Positions 18,202 to 26,228 of a stretch of DNA of 64,000 nucleotides are shown one piece after another. Location of the stretch: positions 62,001-126,000 of the forward strand of contig NZ_JAGJEH010000011.1 in assembly GCF_018100925.1 (NCBI RefSeq), written 5' to 3'. Below the pieces are notes generated by a model. The model did no database searches. It had not been told where the DNA came from and saw only the letters and a list, made by a program, of their open reading frames with translations. Positions within the stretch are counted from its first letter, which is position 1. Every line of letters begins with the position of its first letter. Source of the stretch: Pseudoalteromonas luteoviolacea. GTDB taxonomy: Bacteria; Pseudomonadota; Gammaproteobacteria; Enterobacterales; Alteromonadaceae. The position numbers were made by a program, and so were the translations under genes.

Positions 18202-20193
18202 TTATCGGACTGATTGGCTTACCGTATATTCTGCGATCAGCTTATCCATCACTTTTGCAGCCTCGGCAATATCAATGGCAGCAACATTGATTTGCTCTGC
18301 GCCGCTGACATTTTCCGTTGCTTTTTGGAAAATCCCATTGATGTTTTTACTCACTTCATCAATCGCATTACTTTGCTGCTGCGTATTACTCGATACCGAC
18401 TCGGTCACTAACTCAACCTGCTGCGCTTGCTCTACAATTTGCTCGAGTGCGCGTTTGATTTCTTCTGCCCGCTCTGCCGCTTCTAAGGCATTTTCTTTGC
18501 CTTTCGTGATCACATTAGAAGCCTCTGAAGAGCTGGATTGCAACTCAGTCACCAAGGCTGATATCTCTTCTGTTGATTTTTGCGTACGGCTCGCCAAGCT
18601 GCGGACTTCATCGGCGACCACAGCAAACCCACGACCTTGCTCCCCGGCTCGGGCGGCCTCAATAGCCGCATTTAGCGCCAGCAAGTTAGTTTGCTCAGCA
18701 ATGCTTTTTATCATTTCAACCATAGATGAGATACTACCAACACGCTCATTCAGTGCATCAACTGTTTTGGCAGACTGTGCCATATCGTCGGATGCCTGCT
18801 GTATCACCTGCACCGCATCCGCCACAACTTGCTGTCCTTGAAGAGATTCTTGCGTCACTGTTTTAGCCGCTACAGCGTTTTCATTCATGGAGTTTGCAAT
18901 GACTTGAATATTGGCGCTCATTTGCTCTGAGGCAGAGGCAATGGTTTGGATCCCTGACTGCTGACTAATTAAATTCTCTTGGCTTTGCTGGATCGCCGCC
19001 GCCGTTTCTTGCGAGGCGTTAGCGATGTTAGAAGACACTTTCGCAAACTCGACTAAATCGTCTTCAAACTGTCGCGTGAGTTTATTGATGTTGTTTGCCG
19101 ATTTCCCTAAGTCATCTTTTGAAATTACACCAATTTCATGACCTAAGTTTTTATGCAGCATTGCAATATCGATACCCTCAGCGATTTTTGCTGACTGTCG
19201 GCGACGCAAACGAATGGCAAAGAACAGTGACGCGGTGATCACCAATCCAACCATTAAAATAATCAACTCAATCACCAACACCAAAACAGCGTGCTGTTGG
19301 ATCTTTATCGCGGTCTTGTCAACCAATGTAAGCGCCTCTTCTTCGGACTCTTTTAACACATTGATCCGCTCCGTGGCCGCTTTAAACCACGCCTCTGCGT
19401 CCAAGCCAAAATTGGCATTTTTGTTTTCAACCGCACTGCGATAGCGTGCAACTTCTTGAAAGGCATTGTCACTCAGTGCTTGCTGCAAAATTCTTTTCAT
19501 GATTGGAGGCGACGCTTCAAGCGCTTCTTCTAAATACACATCTTGCTTGGTCATCAAGGCCACATGCTTGGTTTTTAACGCAGGTGTAAAGCTGTCGCGA
19601 CTCAGCACATTTGACAGCACCGCCCGTTCGATACCAGCCGACTCTTTGGCACTTGAAAAGTTATAAATCGCAACCAACTCGGTGGCGATGGTGTGGTCAT
19701 TGCTCAATCGCGAGGCTGTGATCACCATATGCAGCGCTTTGAGGTTGATATCCGTGTAATATTTCAGCGCTTCTGAAAGCGGGATGGATAAGGTGTCTAC
19801 ACGACTACGGATCTGAGATAACTGGCGGAACTTACTTTCAAATTCAGCCAACTCTTTAGCCATTTCAGGCATCAATTGCCAGTGTTGTTTTTCTTCCGCT
19901 AACTTGGCAATCAGCTTGTCTGTTTGACTGCGTTGCTGGCGTAACTTGTCCTTAAACTTTGTGCCTTTGGAACCAATAAACCCAGCAGAGGCCCCTCGTT
20001 CTTTTTGTGTTTCATGGATCACACTCAACACCATATGACTCAAAAACGCATTGTACTCTGCATCATACGCGTCGTTCATCCGTTTCGCTGACATTGATAC
20101 ATCATAAAAAATCACTGCGCCTAAGAGTAAACATGGAAGTAATACAACTGTTGTCATATGGCTAGATACAAATCGAGCAATTGCTTGTAACAT
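18202..20193 (-). CDS. Methyl-accepting chemotaxis protein with NIT sensor domain
   Basis: A 663-residue chemoreceptor. The first membrane helix is at ~10-30; the periplasmic region (~35-300) is a nitrate/nitrite-sensing (NIT) domain with the typical HETQKERGASAGFIGSKG start. A second helix (~310-335) leads to a HAMP-like linker and a long cytoplasmic coiled coil. The signalling tip is intact (SIAEQTNLLALNAAIEAARAGEQGRGFAVVADEVRSLA). The protein feeds CheA/CheW, which are not in this window. An ATG at 20193 follows a GGTGAAG site; a GTG one codon earlier is the alternative. The C-terminus lacks a CheR/CheB-tethering pentapeptide. Confidence 0.92.
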   Translation of the reverse strand: MLQAIARFVSSHMTTVVLLPCLLLGAVIFYDVSMSAKRMNDAYDAEYNAFLSHMVLSVIHETQKERGASAGFIGSKGTKFKDKLRQQRSQTDKLIAKLAEEKQHWQLMPEMAKELAEFESKFRQLSQIRSRVDTLSIPLSEALKYYTDINLKALHMVITASRLSNDHTIATELVAIYNFSSAKESAGIERAVLSNVLSRDSFTPALKTKHVALMTKQDVYLEEALEASPPIMKRILQQALSDNAFQEVARYRSAVENKNANFGLDAEAWFKAATERINVLKESEEEALTLVDKTAIKIQQHAVLVLVIELIILMVGLVITASLFFAIRLRRRQSAKIAEGIDIAMLHKNLGHEIGVISKDDLGKSANNINKLTRQFEDDLVEFAKVSSNIANASQETAAAIQQSQENLISQQSGIQTIASASEQMSANIQVIANSMNENAVAAKTVTQESLQGQQVVADAVQVIQQASDDMAQSAKTVDALNERVGSISSMVEMIKSIAEQTNLLALNAAIEAARAGEQGRGFAVVADEVRSLASRTQKSTEEISALVTELQSSSSEASNVITKGKENALEAAERAEEIKRALEQIVEQAQQVELVTESVSSNTQQQSNAIDEVSKNINGIFQKATENVSGAEQINVAAIDIAEAAKVMDKLIAEYTVSQSVR

Positions 20194-20404
20194 CACTTCA
20201 CCACTATTTTTTCTTAAACATTTTTTTTACGAAGTAAACTATAGTACAGCTCACTTTGTTGCAAATTATTTATTCAAAACCCCATCTTTTTGAAAATATT
20301 AAAGTTAATTTGCATGGCTAAACTTCCCCAACAAAGGTAAAAAAACAAATAAGTCAGTACTATGAATAAGCTAGCGACATTTAAGCCGCCTTGTACTTAT
20401 TCCA

Positions 20405-20441
20405 AAAAATTAAATAAAAAAGAGAGCAATTGCTCTCTTTT
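20405..20441 (-). terminator. Rho-independent terminator of the GH5 gene
   Basis: A perfect 24-bp palindrome (AAAAGAGAGCAA with its complement) at 20418-20441 is followed on the minus strand by TTTTTATTTAATTTTTT. It begins about 28 bp past the cellulase stop, a textbook intrinsic terminator for that gene. Confidence 0.82.
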
Positions 20442-20468
20442 ACTGTTTGATTAGCAATGTGCTGACGA

Positions 20469-21656
20469 CTAACGTCCCTCTTGTATTTTCGCTTTTATCC
20501 AAGCACCCGCTTCTTTCAATTGAGCGTCTGAAAAGTCTTGCGCCGCACAGCTGCCCACTTGCCAAGCAGCCCCACTCAGCGGATCGTCTGAATAATTCCA
20601 ATTGGTCCAGCTGATTTTTTTTCGTGCCATCAAGTCTATGTACTTTTGTGAACTGACAAAGTCATTTGCGCCGCCACCAGTGTAGTGCTGAGTACCAAAC
20701 TCGCTGACAAATACGGGAAAAATATCTGAAGCTTTATCCAGCATATTGCGATGATATTCGGTGTGTGCAGCAGCATAAAAGTGGAAGGTGTACATAATAT
20801 TGTCGAATGGAACTGGGTCGTTGATCACATCTTGTAAATCGCCATCTGCCATTGATGCACCAAACGTAGACCAACCGTGAGTTCCGACCATGATCAGAGC
20901 ATTAGGTTGAATCGCACGGATCACAGGAATAACCTGCTCAGCATAGTGGCGTACCGCTGACCAAGGAACGCCATTTGGTTCGTTGGCAATATCATAGATC
21001 AGGTTATTGCGGTGTTTGTGCTTGGTCACAATATCGGTGAAAAACTTTTTTGCCCCTTCAACATTGTAGTTTGGGTCGCCCGGATCAAGCTGGTGCCAGT
21101 CAACCAACACATATAACCCACGCTGGCTTGCCATTTCAATGAGTTGGTGCATTTGGTTAGTAAAGCCAACCGGATCTGTTTCATACCCGCCTTCTTGTAC
21201 ATACAAGCTCAAACGCAAAATATCAGCTTGCCAGTCAAACGCTAATACATCCAAACTTTTTTCAGTTAAACATTTACCTAATCCATGCCACTGCAGACCG
21301 TGACTGCTCATGCCACGAAGCTGCACACGCTGGTTTGATTCGCTGCACAGTCCCGTACCACACACCTTTAAACGACCGTATTTTTCAACTGGCGTGATCT
21401 GTGTTGCATCATCACAACGGCCTAAATACCGCCATGCCGAACTGGTTCCAGGCTCCGCACTGGTCCACCATTTGGCTTGATACAATATATTGTTGTGGAC
21501 AAGTTTGTCGCCAGTATTTGCATGGCTCGGCTGACCCTGCCAATCAGACTGTGGCCAATTCGGATAGACATTGGTATCTGCACAACTTGCCGCATCAGCA
21601 TGACTGGCGGCTAGTCCTAAGCACACTGTGAGGGCACTTAAATATCGCTTTTTCAT
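20469..21656 (-). CDS. Secreted GH5 endoglucanase with N-terminal carbohydrate-binding module
   Basis: A 395-residue secreted enzyme. After a signal peptide (to ~residue 22, ASHADA) comes a CBM5/12-type module with its aromatic motif ILYQAKWWTSAEPG...W. The catalytic domain starts near residue 92 with YGRLKVCGTGLC and LRGMSSHGLQW, a GH5 subfamily 2-like opening. The acid/base is Glu226 in IANEPNG and the nucleophile is Glu319 in FVSEFGTQ. GH5_2 enzymes hydrolyse beta-1,4-glucan. In the cold-active Pseudoalteromonas haloplanktis cellulase the binding module is C-terminal; here it is N-terminal. AGGA precedes the ATG, and an intrinsic terminator follows. Confidence 0.92.
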   Translation of the reverse strand: MKKRYLSALTVCLGLAASHADAASCADTNVYPNWPQSDWQGQPSHANTGDKLVHNNILYQAKWWTSAEPGTSSAWRYLGRCDDATQITPVEKYGRLKVCGTGLCSESNQRVQLRGMSSHGLQWHGLGKCLTEKSLDVLAFDWQADILRLSLYVQEGGYETDPVGFTNQMHQLIEMASQRGLYVLVDWHQLDPGDPNYNVEGAKKFFTDIVTKHKHRNNLIYDIANEPNGVPWSAVRHYAEQVIPVIRAIQPNALIMVGTHGWSTFGASMADGDLQDVINDPVPFDNIMYTFHFYAAAHTEYHRNMLDKASDIFPVFVSEFGTQHYTGGGANDFVSSQKYIDLMARKKISWTNWNYSDDPLSGAAWQVGSCAAQDFSDAQLKEAGAWIKAKIQEGR

Positions 21657-22010
21657 CGCGCTTTCCTTTACATGTTATTTACAATAATGTTCCCAATTGA
21701 GATATAGAGACTTTCATTTGAAATGGCTAGGTTTTGGCTGATGATTGATCGTAAAGTATTGCTATTGGTTTGATATGTGTTTAAAAATCGAGCATTTTTA
21801 TTATTTCGAAGCTCGGTTAATAATCGCAGTGCACCACCCATAGATACCCTTGCCAACGCGCCTAACAAAACATGACCAGTGCCGCTCACTCGTTATCTAA
21901 AAATAAAAAGAATCTTAATAACAATAACTTGAAAACAATCATAAAGTGTATGGTAAGGGTTTTTATCGCTCATACGTTCTTATTTATATGACCAATTAAA
22001 TTAGAAAATT
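21657..22010. other. Gene-free interval between cellulase and haem oxygenase
   Basis: This 354-bp AT-rich region must hold the promoters of both divergent genes. A 73-codon minus-strand frame inside it has no ribosome site or family likeness and was rejected. I could not identify a convincing Fur box upstream of the haem oxygenase, though TTAATAACAATAAC near 21916 is a weak partial match. Confidence 0.4.
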
Positions 22011-22622
22011 ATGAGCAGCTTAAAATCATCTAACTACCCGAGAATGAGTAAACTTAGAACGTCAACATCCAGTGTTCACGACCAACTCGACAAAAAGATC
22101 ATGGCGCAGTCGCCGTTTGACAACAAAGCCAATTATGGTCAATTTTTGTGCTACCAATACCACTTAATGAAACACGTTGCTGCACTGTATCAAGATGCTC
22201 AATTAGCAACCATTATCCCAGATCTGCAAGCCAGAGATCGCAGTGCTCAACTGCTTGCTGACTTTCAAGATTTAAATATGCCACAGCCAGCTGCTATACA
22301 TATGCTGAGCAAGCTCAACGCCTCTCATTATGAAAGTTTGGGCTGGTTATATGTCATTGAAGGCTCAAAACTTGGCGCGGCTATTTTAGCCAAAGAGGCT
22401 GAAAAGCTAGGTCTAAGTGATAAATATGGTGCACGCTTTCTAGCTGGATCAGAGGTCGGCAGAGGCTCACATTGGAGGCAGTTTATGCAAAGCATTGAAA
22501 AGGTAGAGCTCAGTGAAGATCAAGAGCAAGCGATGTTAGCTGGTGCACAGGCTGCATTTAAATTTGCCAATGCGCTGGTAGAGATAAGTTACACCCATTC
22601 TCCGAGTACCCATGTCGCTTAA
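22011..22622 (+). CDS. Haem oxygenase (biliverdin-producing)
   Basis: The 203-residue all-helical protein matches bacterial haem oxygenases. RTSTSSVHDQLDKKI carries the proximal haem His, and YESLGWLYVIEGSKLGAAILAKE is the distal helix with its Gly-rich kink. These enzymes open haem to biliverdin, CO and Fe(II), giving iron release or a bilin chromophore. A start at the Met at 22044 (MSKLRTSTS) would trim an 11-residue extension and is equally possible. No phytochrome is adjacent. The next gene, a YbaN-type protein overlapping by 11 bp, is often found with haem-use genes, so I favour iron recovery from haem taken up by the Has system. Confidence 0.85.
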   Translation: MSSLKSSNYPRMSKLRTSTSSVHDQLDKKIMAQSPFDNKANYGQFLCYQYHLMKHVAALYQDAQLATIIPDLQARDRSAQLLADFQDLNMPQPAAIHMLSKLNASHYESLGWLYVIEGSKLGAAILAKEAEKLGLSDKYGARFLAGSEVGRGSHWRQFMQSIEKVELSEDQEQAMLAGAQAAFKFANALVEISYTHSPSTHVA

Positions 22623-23088
22623 TGTACAACGTAATATGTTGAAGTATGGTTATTTTGCCGGTGGTATTGTGTCGCTCGGATTGGCTGTGATTGGCGCTTT
22701 ACTGCCAATCATGCCAACTACGGTATTTTTAATTATGTCACTGTGGTGCTTCTCCAAGTCATCTAAACGCCTCGAATATTGGTTGCTCACACATCCCAAA
22801 TTTGGTGTGACGCTAAGTAACTGGCAACAGCACAAAGTAGTGCCTAAAAAAGCGAAATATTTTGCAGCTACAGGTATGCTGGCAAGCTTGCTGATATCTG
22901 GTTACTTGCTGTCATTTGGCTGGTTGCAAATTGCCCTCGCAGTTCTTTTCGCATTTATCTGTAATTACTTGTTTACTAAACCGCATAACACAACCGACCA
23001 ACCCAATTTAATACGCCAAAAACAGGGCAATGTGTTACTGAGTGTGGTTGCGGTAATTTTGTTGGGCTGTTGGTCTATCACTCTTTAG
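22612..23088 (+). CDS. YbaN/DUF454 family inner-membrane protein
   Basis: A 158-residue membrane protein with the DUF454 signature: GLAVIGALLPIMPTTVFLIMSLWCFSKSS, then LEYWLLTHPKFGVTLSNW and a KKAKY motif. Four hydrophobic segments are visible. Its function is unknown, but genes of this family commonly accompany haem-use genes. Translation probably couples to haem oxygenase through the 11-bp overlap. Confidence 0.85.
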   Translation: MSLNVQRNMLKYGYFAGGIVSLGLAVIGALLPIMPTTVFLIMSLWCFSKSSKRLEYWLLTHPKFGVTLSNWQQHKVVPKKAKYFAATGMLASLLISGYLLSFGWLQIALAVLFAFICNYLFTKPHNTTDQPNLIRQKQGNVLLSVVAVILLGCWSITL

Positions 23089-23408
23089 TACAGCGATATC
23101 GCATACGCCGAGTAAGGAGCGCAATTAAATTGGCACCACGCCTTGGGATGTCGGCACCAACAACCTCATTTGTACCAGCGCCTTTCTTTGCCGTTACTAC
23201 TCAAGCCAGTAAACTACTTCACCCTAGATTCAAATATAAAGCCAAAGAGCAAAGTGATATAGATTCAGTTTCCTTATGCACTCACCATACATAACCTAAA
23301 TTAGGTACAATTACGCAATCACTGTTATCATAGTAAAAAAATCGCGTTTTAGAATATTCACGGCGTTAAAACTGCGCTATTACCCACCTCTCCTACAGGA
23401 CCTACTGC

Positions 23409-23933
23409 ATGAAAAGATACCTGATGTTATTATTTGTATTGTGTTTTACTACCTCGGCAAACGCGAACATCACACATTTTGCTGCCGATCAGGTTATCGG
23501 TCAAAATAAACTAGGTGAGCCGGTGTTTCGCAGTACCACCACGCCCACGATTGTGACCTTTTGGGCCTCATGGTGTGTATACTGTAAGCAGCTGCTTCCA
23601 CTACTTGAGGGACTTCAGCGTAAGCTCACAAATGAGCGTATTCGAGTAGTTGTTGTCAATACAAAAGAAGAGGGAAAGCTCGGGCAAACCCGACGCACAT
23701 ACAAAAGCCTGCTTCGACAATTTGAACAGCGAGGGCTGCAAATTGAGTTTGTTTTTGATAAAAGAGATGCGCTCTACAACAGATTTAAGAAACCCGGCCT
23801 GCCCTATACTTTAGTCATGGAAAAAAATGGCCAGATCAGCTACGCACAAGCAGGTTATAGTGAGCGACTGGCACAGCCTATGCTGGAAGCAATACAGCAG
23901 GCACTAGATAAAAATACATCTGATCAAATCTAG
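23409..23933 (+). CDS. Thioredoxin-like (TlpA/redoxin) periplasmic protein
   Basis: A 174-residue thioredoxin-fold protein with an N-terminal signal peptide (to ~ANANI) and the redox motif FWASWCVYCKQLLPLLEGL (CxxC). The cis-Pro region is GLPYTLV. This fits a periplasmic thiol-disulfide oxidoreductase of the TlpA/ResA group that reduces client cysteines, for example in cytochrome c maturation. ACAGGA lies about nine bases before the ATG. It stands alone in the region, so the partner is unknown. Confidence 0.83.
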   Translation: MKRYLMLLFVLCFTTSANANITHFAADQVIGQNKLGEPVFRSTTTPTIVTFWASWCVYCKQLLPLLEGLQRKLTNERIRVVVVNTKEEGKLGQTRRTYKSLLRQFEQRGLQIEFVFDKRDALYNRFKKPGLPYTLVMEKNGQISYAQAGYSERLAQPMLEAIQQALDKNTSDQI

Positions 23934-24333
23934 TTCGCGTCCTCAACTATCATTCAATGAGTTTGCAGCGCTTCTCGTTTGTTTTTACAACCACACGGGA
24001 TAGCCTGTCACTCATTGACATAATTGCTTACGAAATCACAATAGAGGCTTTTTCCTATATCATTTTTATAACCTTAAGAATCAACAACCTGAAAGTTTTA
24101 CGAAGTTTATGCGCGACGACCTGACACCATTTATTACACAATTAATTTTGAGCATTGCAGAGGAAAAAAGTTGGCAAAGCCCAATTAAAGTATCCACCTT
24201 GGGTAAATTTATTACCATAACTATTGATATAAAGATGATTCCAAGCACTCATTTTCGCAATGCATGCTAAAGATTTAAGCCCACATAAACTCTGTCAAAG
24301 TAATACCTTTAATTTTTGGAAAGGAATAATGAT
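23934..24333. other. Gene-poor interval
   Basis: This 400-bp AT-rich stretch holds no convincing gene. A 53-codon frame from ATG at 24109 to 24270 (MRDDLTPFITQLILS...) lacks a ribosome site and was not called. It begins a low-density region reaching to 25.8 kb with two small regulators, which may be a decayed accessory insert. Confidence 0.35.
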
Positions 24334-24591
24334 GTGATAAGTGGTAATGACCTTAAAGCGATGAGAAAAAAAGCAGGACTGACGCAAAAGCAGATGGCCG
24401 ATAAACTCAATATAACCAGAGAAACGGTCAGCAATTACGAATTAGGTGTAGGTGAACCTAGAACAGGGCATTTTTTTAAATGGTTGTTTTATTGTAAAGT
24501 TGATGCAAAAGCGCTTTTAAATCAGATCAAAAGTATCAGTGACGAAATCAATGAAAGCGACGACTCCCATCGATTCAAAGATGACAAGTAA
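24334..24591 (+). CDS. XRE-type helix-turn-helix regulator (small)
   Basis: An 85-residue protein that is almost entirely a Cro/C1-type helix-turn-helix: LKAMRKKAGLTQKQMADKLNITRETVSNYELGVGEPRTG. The start is set at the GTG at 24334, eight bases after AAGGA; the frame also has a TTG at 24316 without a site. Small XRE proteins act as phage, plasmid or toxin-antitoxin regulators, but no partner toxin is next to it. Its target is unknown. Confidence 0.75.
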   Translation: MISGNDLKAMRKKAGLTQKQMADKLNITRETVSNYELGVGEPRTGHFFKWLFYCKVDAKALLNQIKSISDEINESDDSHRFKDDK

Positions 24592-25029
24592 CGTCTCTAT
24601 TGCTCAAGCACTCTGAAGTATCTCTTCAACGATAACCTATAAAACCGCCTCTCATTATTGTTCTACCCTAAAGTGTCGATTGTCGCATTCGAATTCAGAA
24701 ATTAGTAGGTCATACACACTACGCTGTATTTACGCACGGCTCTGGCCTTTGGACTTTCCACCATAACAGCGGCGCATTTTAGCTACCAACCAGAAAGGCC
24801 ACAGATCGATACACATTGGCAGATGAAAAGGTGCCGTAATTTCTATTGACCCCAACCAAGTAGGTGAACAAACTCCAAACTTGTATACAGTGATCAGAAC
24901 ACGATCCGCACATGGACATTGTTTTTGATACAACAGACACTATTTTAAAGCGCCTAGCACATCACTGGTCCACCAAAGAAAATGGCGGTTTTACGTAGCA
25001 CCTCTCAGATATAGGGTATCAACGCATCA
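24592..25029. other. Gene-free interval between two XRE regulators
   Basis: I see no supported gene in this 438-bp region. A minus-strand frame of 67 codons (24730-24933) has an unusual Cys/Trp-rich composition and no ribosome site. Confidence 0.35.
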
Positions 25030-25305
25030 CTAGCCTGCTTTTTGGCTACCATCACTGCCTGTATAGCTGATATAAGGACAGGCAAAATCATCACCAAATA
25101 TTAGATACATTTCGTATAGCTGCGCCATGGTCATAATCGTTCTGCCAGTTTCAAAATTACTAATAGTCGCTTGATCAACATCGAGCTTTGCACCAAGTTG
25201 ACTTTGAGTCAGCTTGTTCTTTTTGCGAACTCGACGTAAGTTATGCTGTACCTCTTCCATTAGGTTATTCACCTTTATTTTTCTTCTTACTGCATTGTTT
25301 TTCAT
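25030..25305 (-). CDS. XRE-type helix-turn-helix regulator
   Basis: The 91-residue protein carries an XRE domain at ~18-75: LRRVRKKNKLTQSQLGAKLDVDQATISNFETGRTIMTMAQLYEMYLIFG. A strong purine-rich site (GAGGGA) precedes the ATG at 25305, which is preferred over an upstream TTG. A short C-terminal tail (YISYTGSDGSQKAG) follows. It is convergent with the other XRE gene and both sit in gene-poor DNA, as in remnants of mobile elements; that origin is speculative. Confidence 0.75.
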   Translation of the reverse strand: MKNNAVRRKIKVNNLMEEVQHNLRRVRKKNKLTQSQLGAKLDVDQATISNFETGRTIMTMAQLYEMYLIFGDDFACPYISYTGSDGSQKAG

Positions 25306-25793
25306 CTCTTCCCTCGCCAATCAGTATTGCTGGTAAATATTTATTTTATTTTTGATAGTGACTTACAAACTTAATTGTCATAAATATAATTTGCTTCATG
25401 CGGAAAAATCTTCGAATTTTATTAAAAGGCATCCACTCACTTATCGCTCACATATCCAAAAGCTAAGAAAAACAGCGTTTAGTAAAGAGATTGAACAATA
25501 AATGATGTAGAAAAGTAGAGTGTAGCGGCCAGAAACCACCTTCGAACAAACCTATTTGTCCGCTGGGATATTAAGTAGGGGGTCATTACACCAAGTCTTT
25601 CTCAGTGCACTATATTGACTTACTCTTGAAATTCAGCTGTTTCAATGCGATTGATTTTGGCTCTTGATACAAGTACACAAGAAGCACCATGCCCCCGACA
25701 TGCCAAAACAATAGGCTAGGCAGCATCTACCGTGCAGGCGAGTACCCAACCAGCCTAATATGATTTCGTCCAAAAACTATCACCGTTATGGAG
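25306..25793. other. Gene-free interval
   Basis: No open frame with a plausible start, domain or RNA gene was found in these 488 bp. They include the promoter region of the minus-strand XRE gene and the 3' flank of the response regulator gene. Confidence 0.35.
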
Positions 25794-26228
25794 TTAGTCT
25801 CCTTTTGGTAAAATCGCAATCTGAAACCAATAGTCTTTAAGTTTTTGTACAGCATCAAATAATGACTCCAGTTTAACTGGCTTTTGAATATAGGTATTGG
25901 CCCCAAGGTCATAACACTCCTCAATATCCTTTTCATCATCTGAGGTTGTCAAAACCACAATGGGGATGTTTGCAAGGCGCCGAGTATTTTTTATTTCTTT
26001 TAACACGAGACGGCCATCCAGCCCCGGTAGGTTAAGATCCAACAGTATCATAGCCGGCTTTGGATGCGACGGTGTCCACTCTTGACTGAGGTAATTCAGC
26101 GCTTCTTGACCGTCTTCACATCGTACAATTGGATTTGATAGGTTACCGTCTTTTTTAAATGCCCGATTAGTCGCGTAATAATCGTCATCGCTATCTTCTA
26201 CAATCAGAATCAATTTATTATCATTCAT
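25794..26228 (-). CDS. Rcp/CheY-like single-domain response regulator
   Basis: A stand-alone receiver of ~144 residues. The acidic pocket is LIVEDSDDDY, the phosphoacceptor is the Asp in ILLDLNLPGLDG, and the switch residues are in VVLTTSDDE and the Lys of IQKPVKL. The extended early acidic run and NLPGLDG type are characteristic of Rcp1-like regulators paired with phytochrome-type kinases. There is no output domain. The ATG at 26228 overlaps the end of the kinase gene by 8 bp, so the two are coupled and should be cognate partners. Confidence 0.88.
   Translation of the reverse strand: MNDNKLILIVEDSDDDYYATNRAFKKDGNLSNPIVRCEDGQEALNYLSQEWTPSHPKPAMILLDLNLPGLDGRLVLKEIKNTRRLANIPIVVLTTSDDEKDIEECYDLGANTYIQKPVKLESLFDAVQKLKDYWFQIAILPKGD

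Noticed and set aside
21668..21889. 73-codon minus-strand frame upstream of the cellulase
   Set aside because: No ribosome site, no signal or domain, and it occupies the promoter region of the cellulase gene.
23070..23294. 74-codon frame overlapping the end of the YbaN-type gene
   Set aside because: Low-complexity basic sequence, no ribosome site and overlap with a well-supported gene.
24109..24270. 53-codon plus-strand frame
   Set aside because: No Shine-Dalgarno sequence and no recognisable feature; frames of this length are expected by chance in AT-rich DNA.
24730..24933. 67-codon minus-strand frame with Cys and Trp
   Set aside because: Unusual composition, no ribosome site, no family likeness.
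24334..25305. A toxin-antitoxin or prophage module around the two XRE regulators
   Set aside because: No toxin, integrase or other phage gene is visible; only two small regulators in gene-poor DNA.
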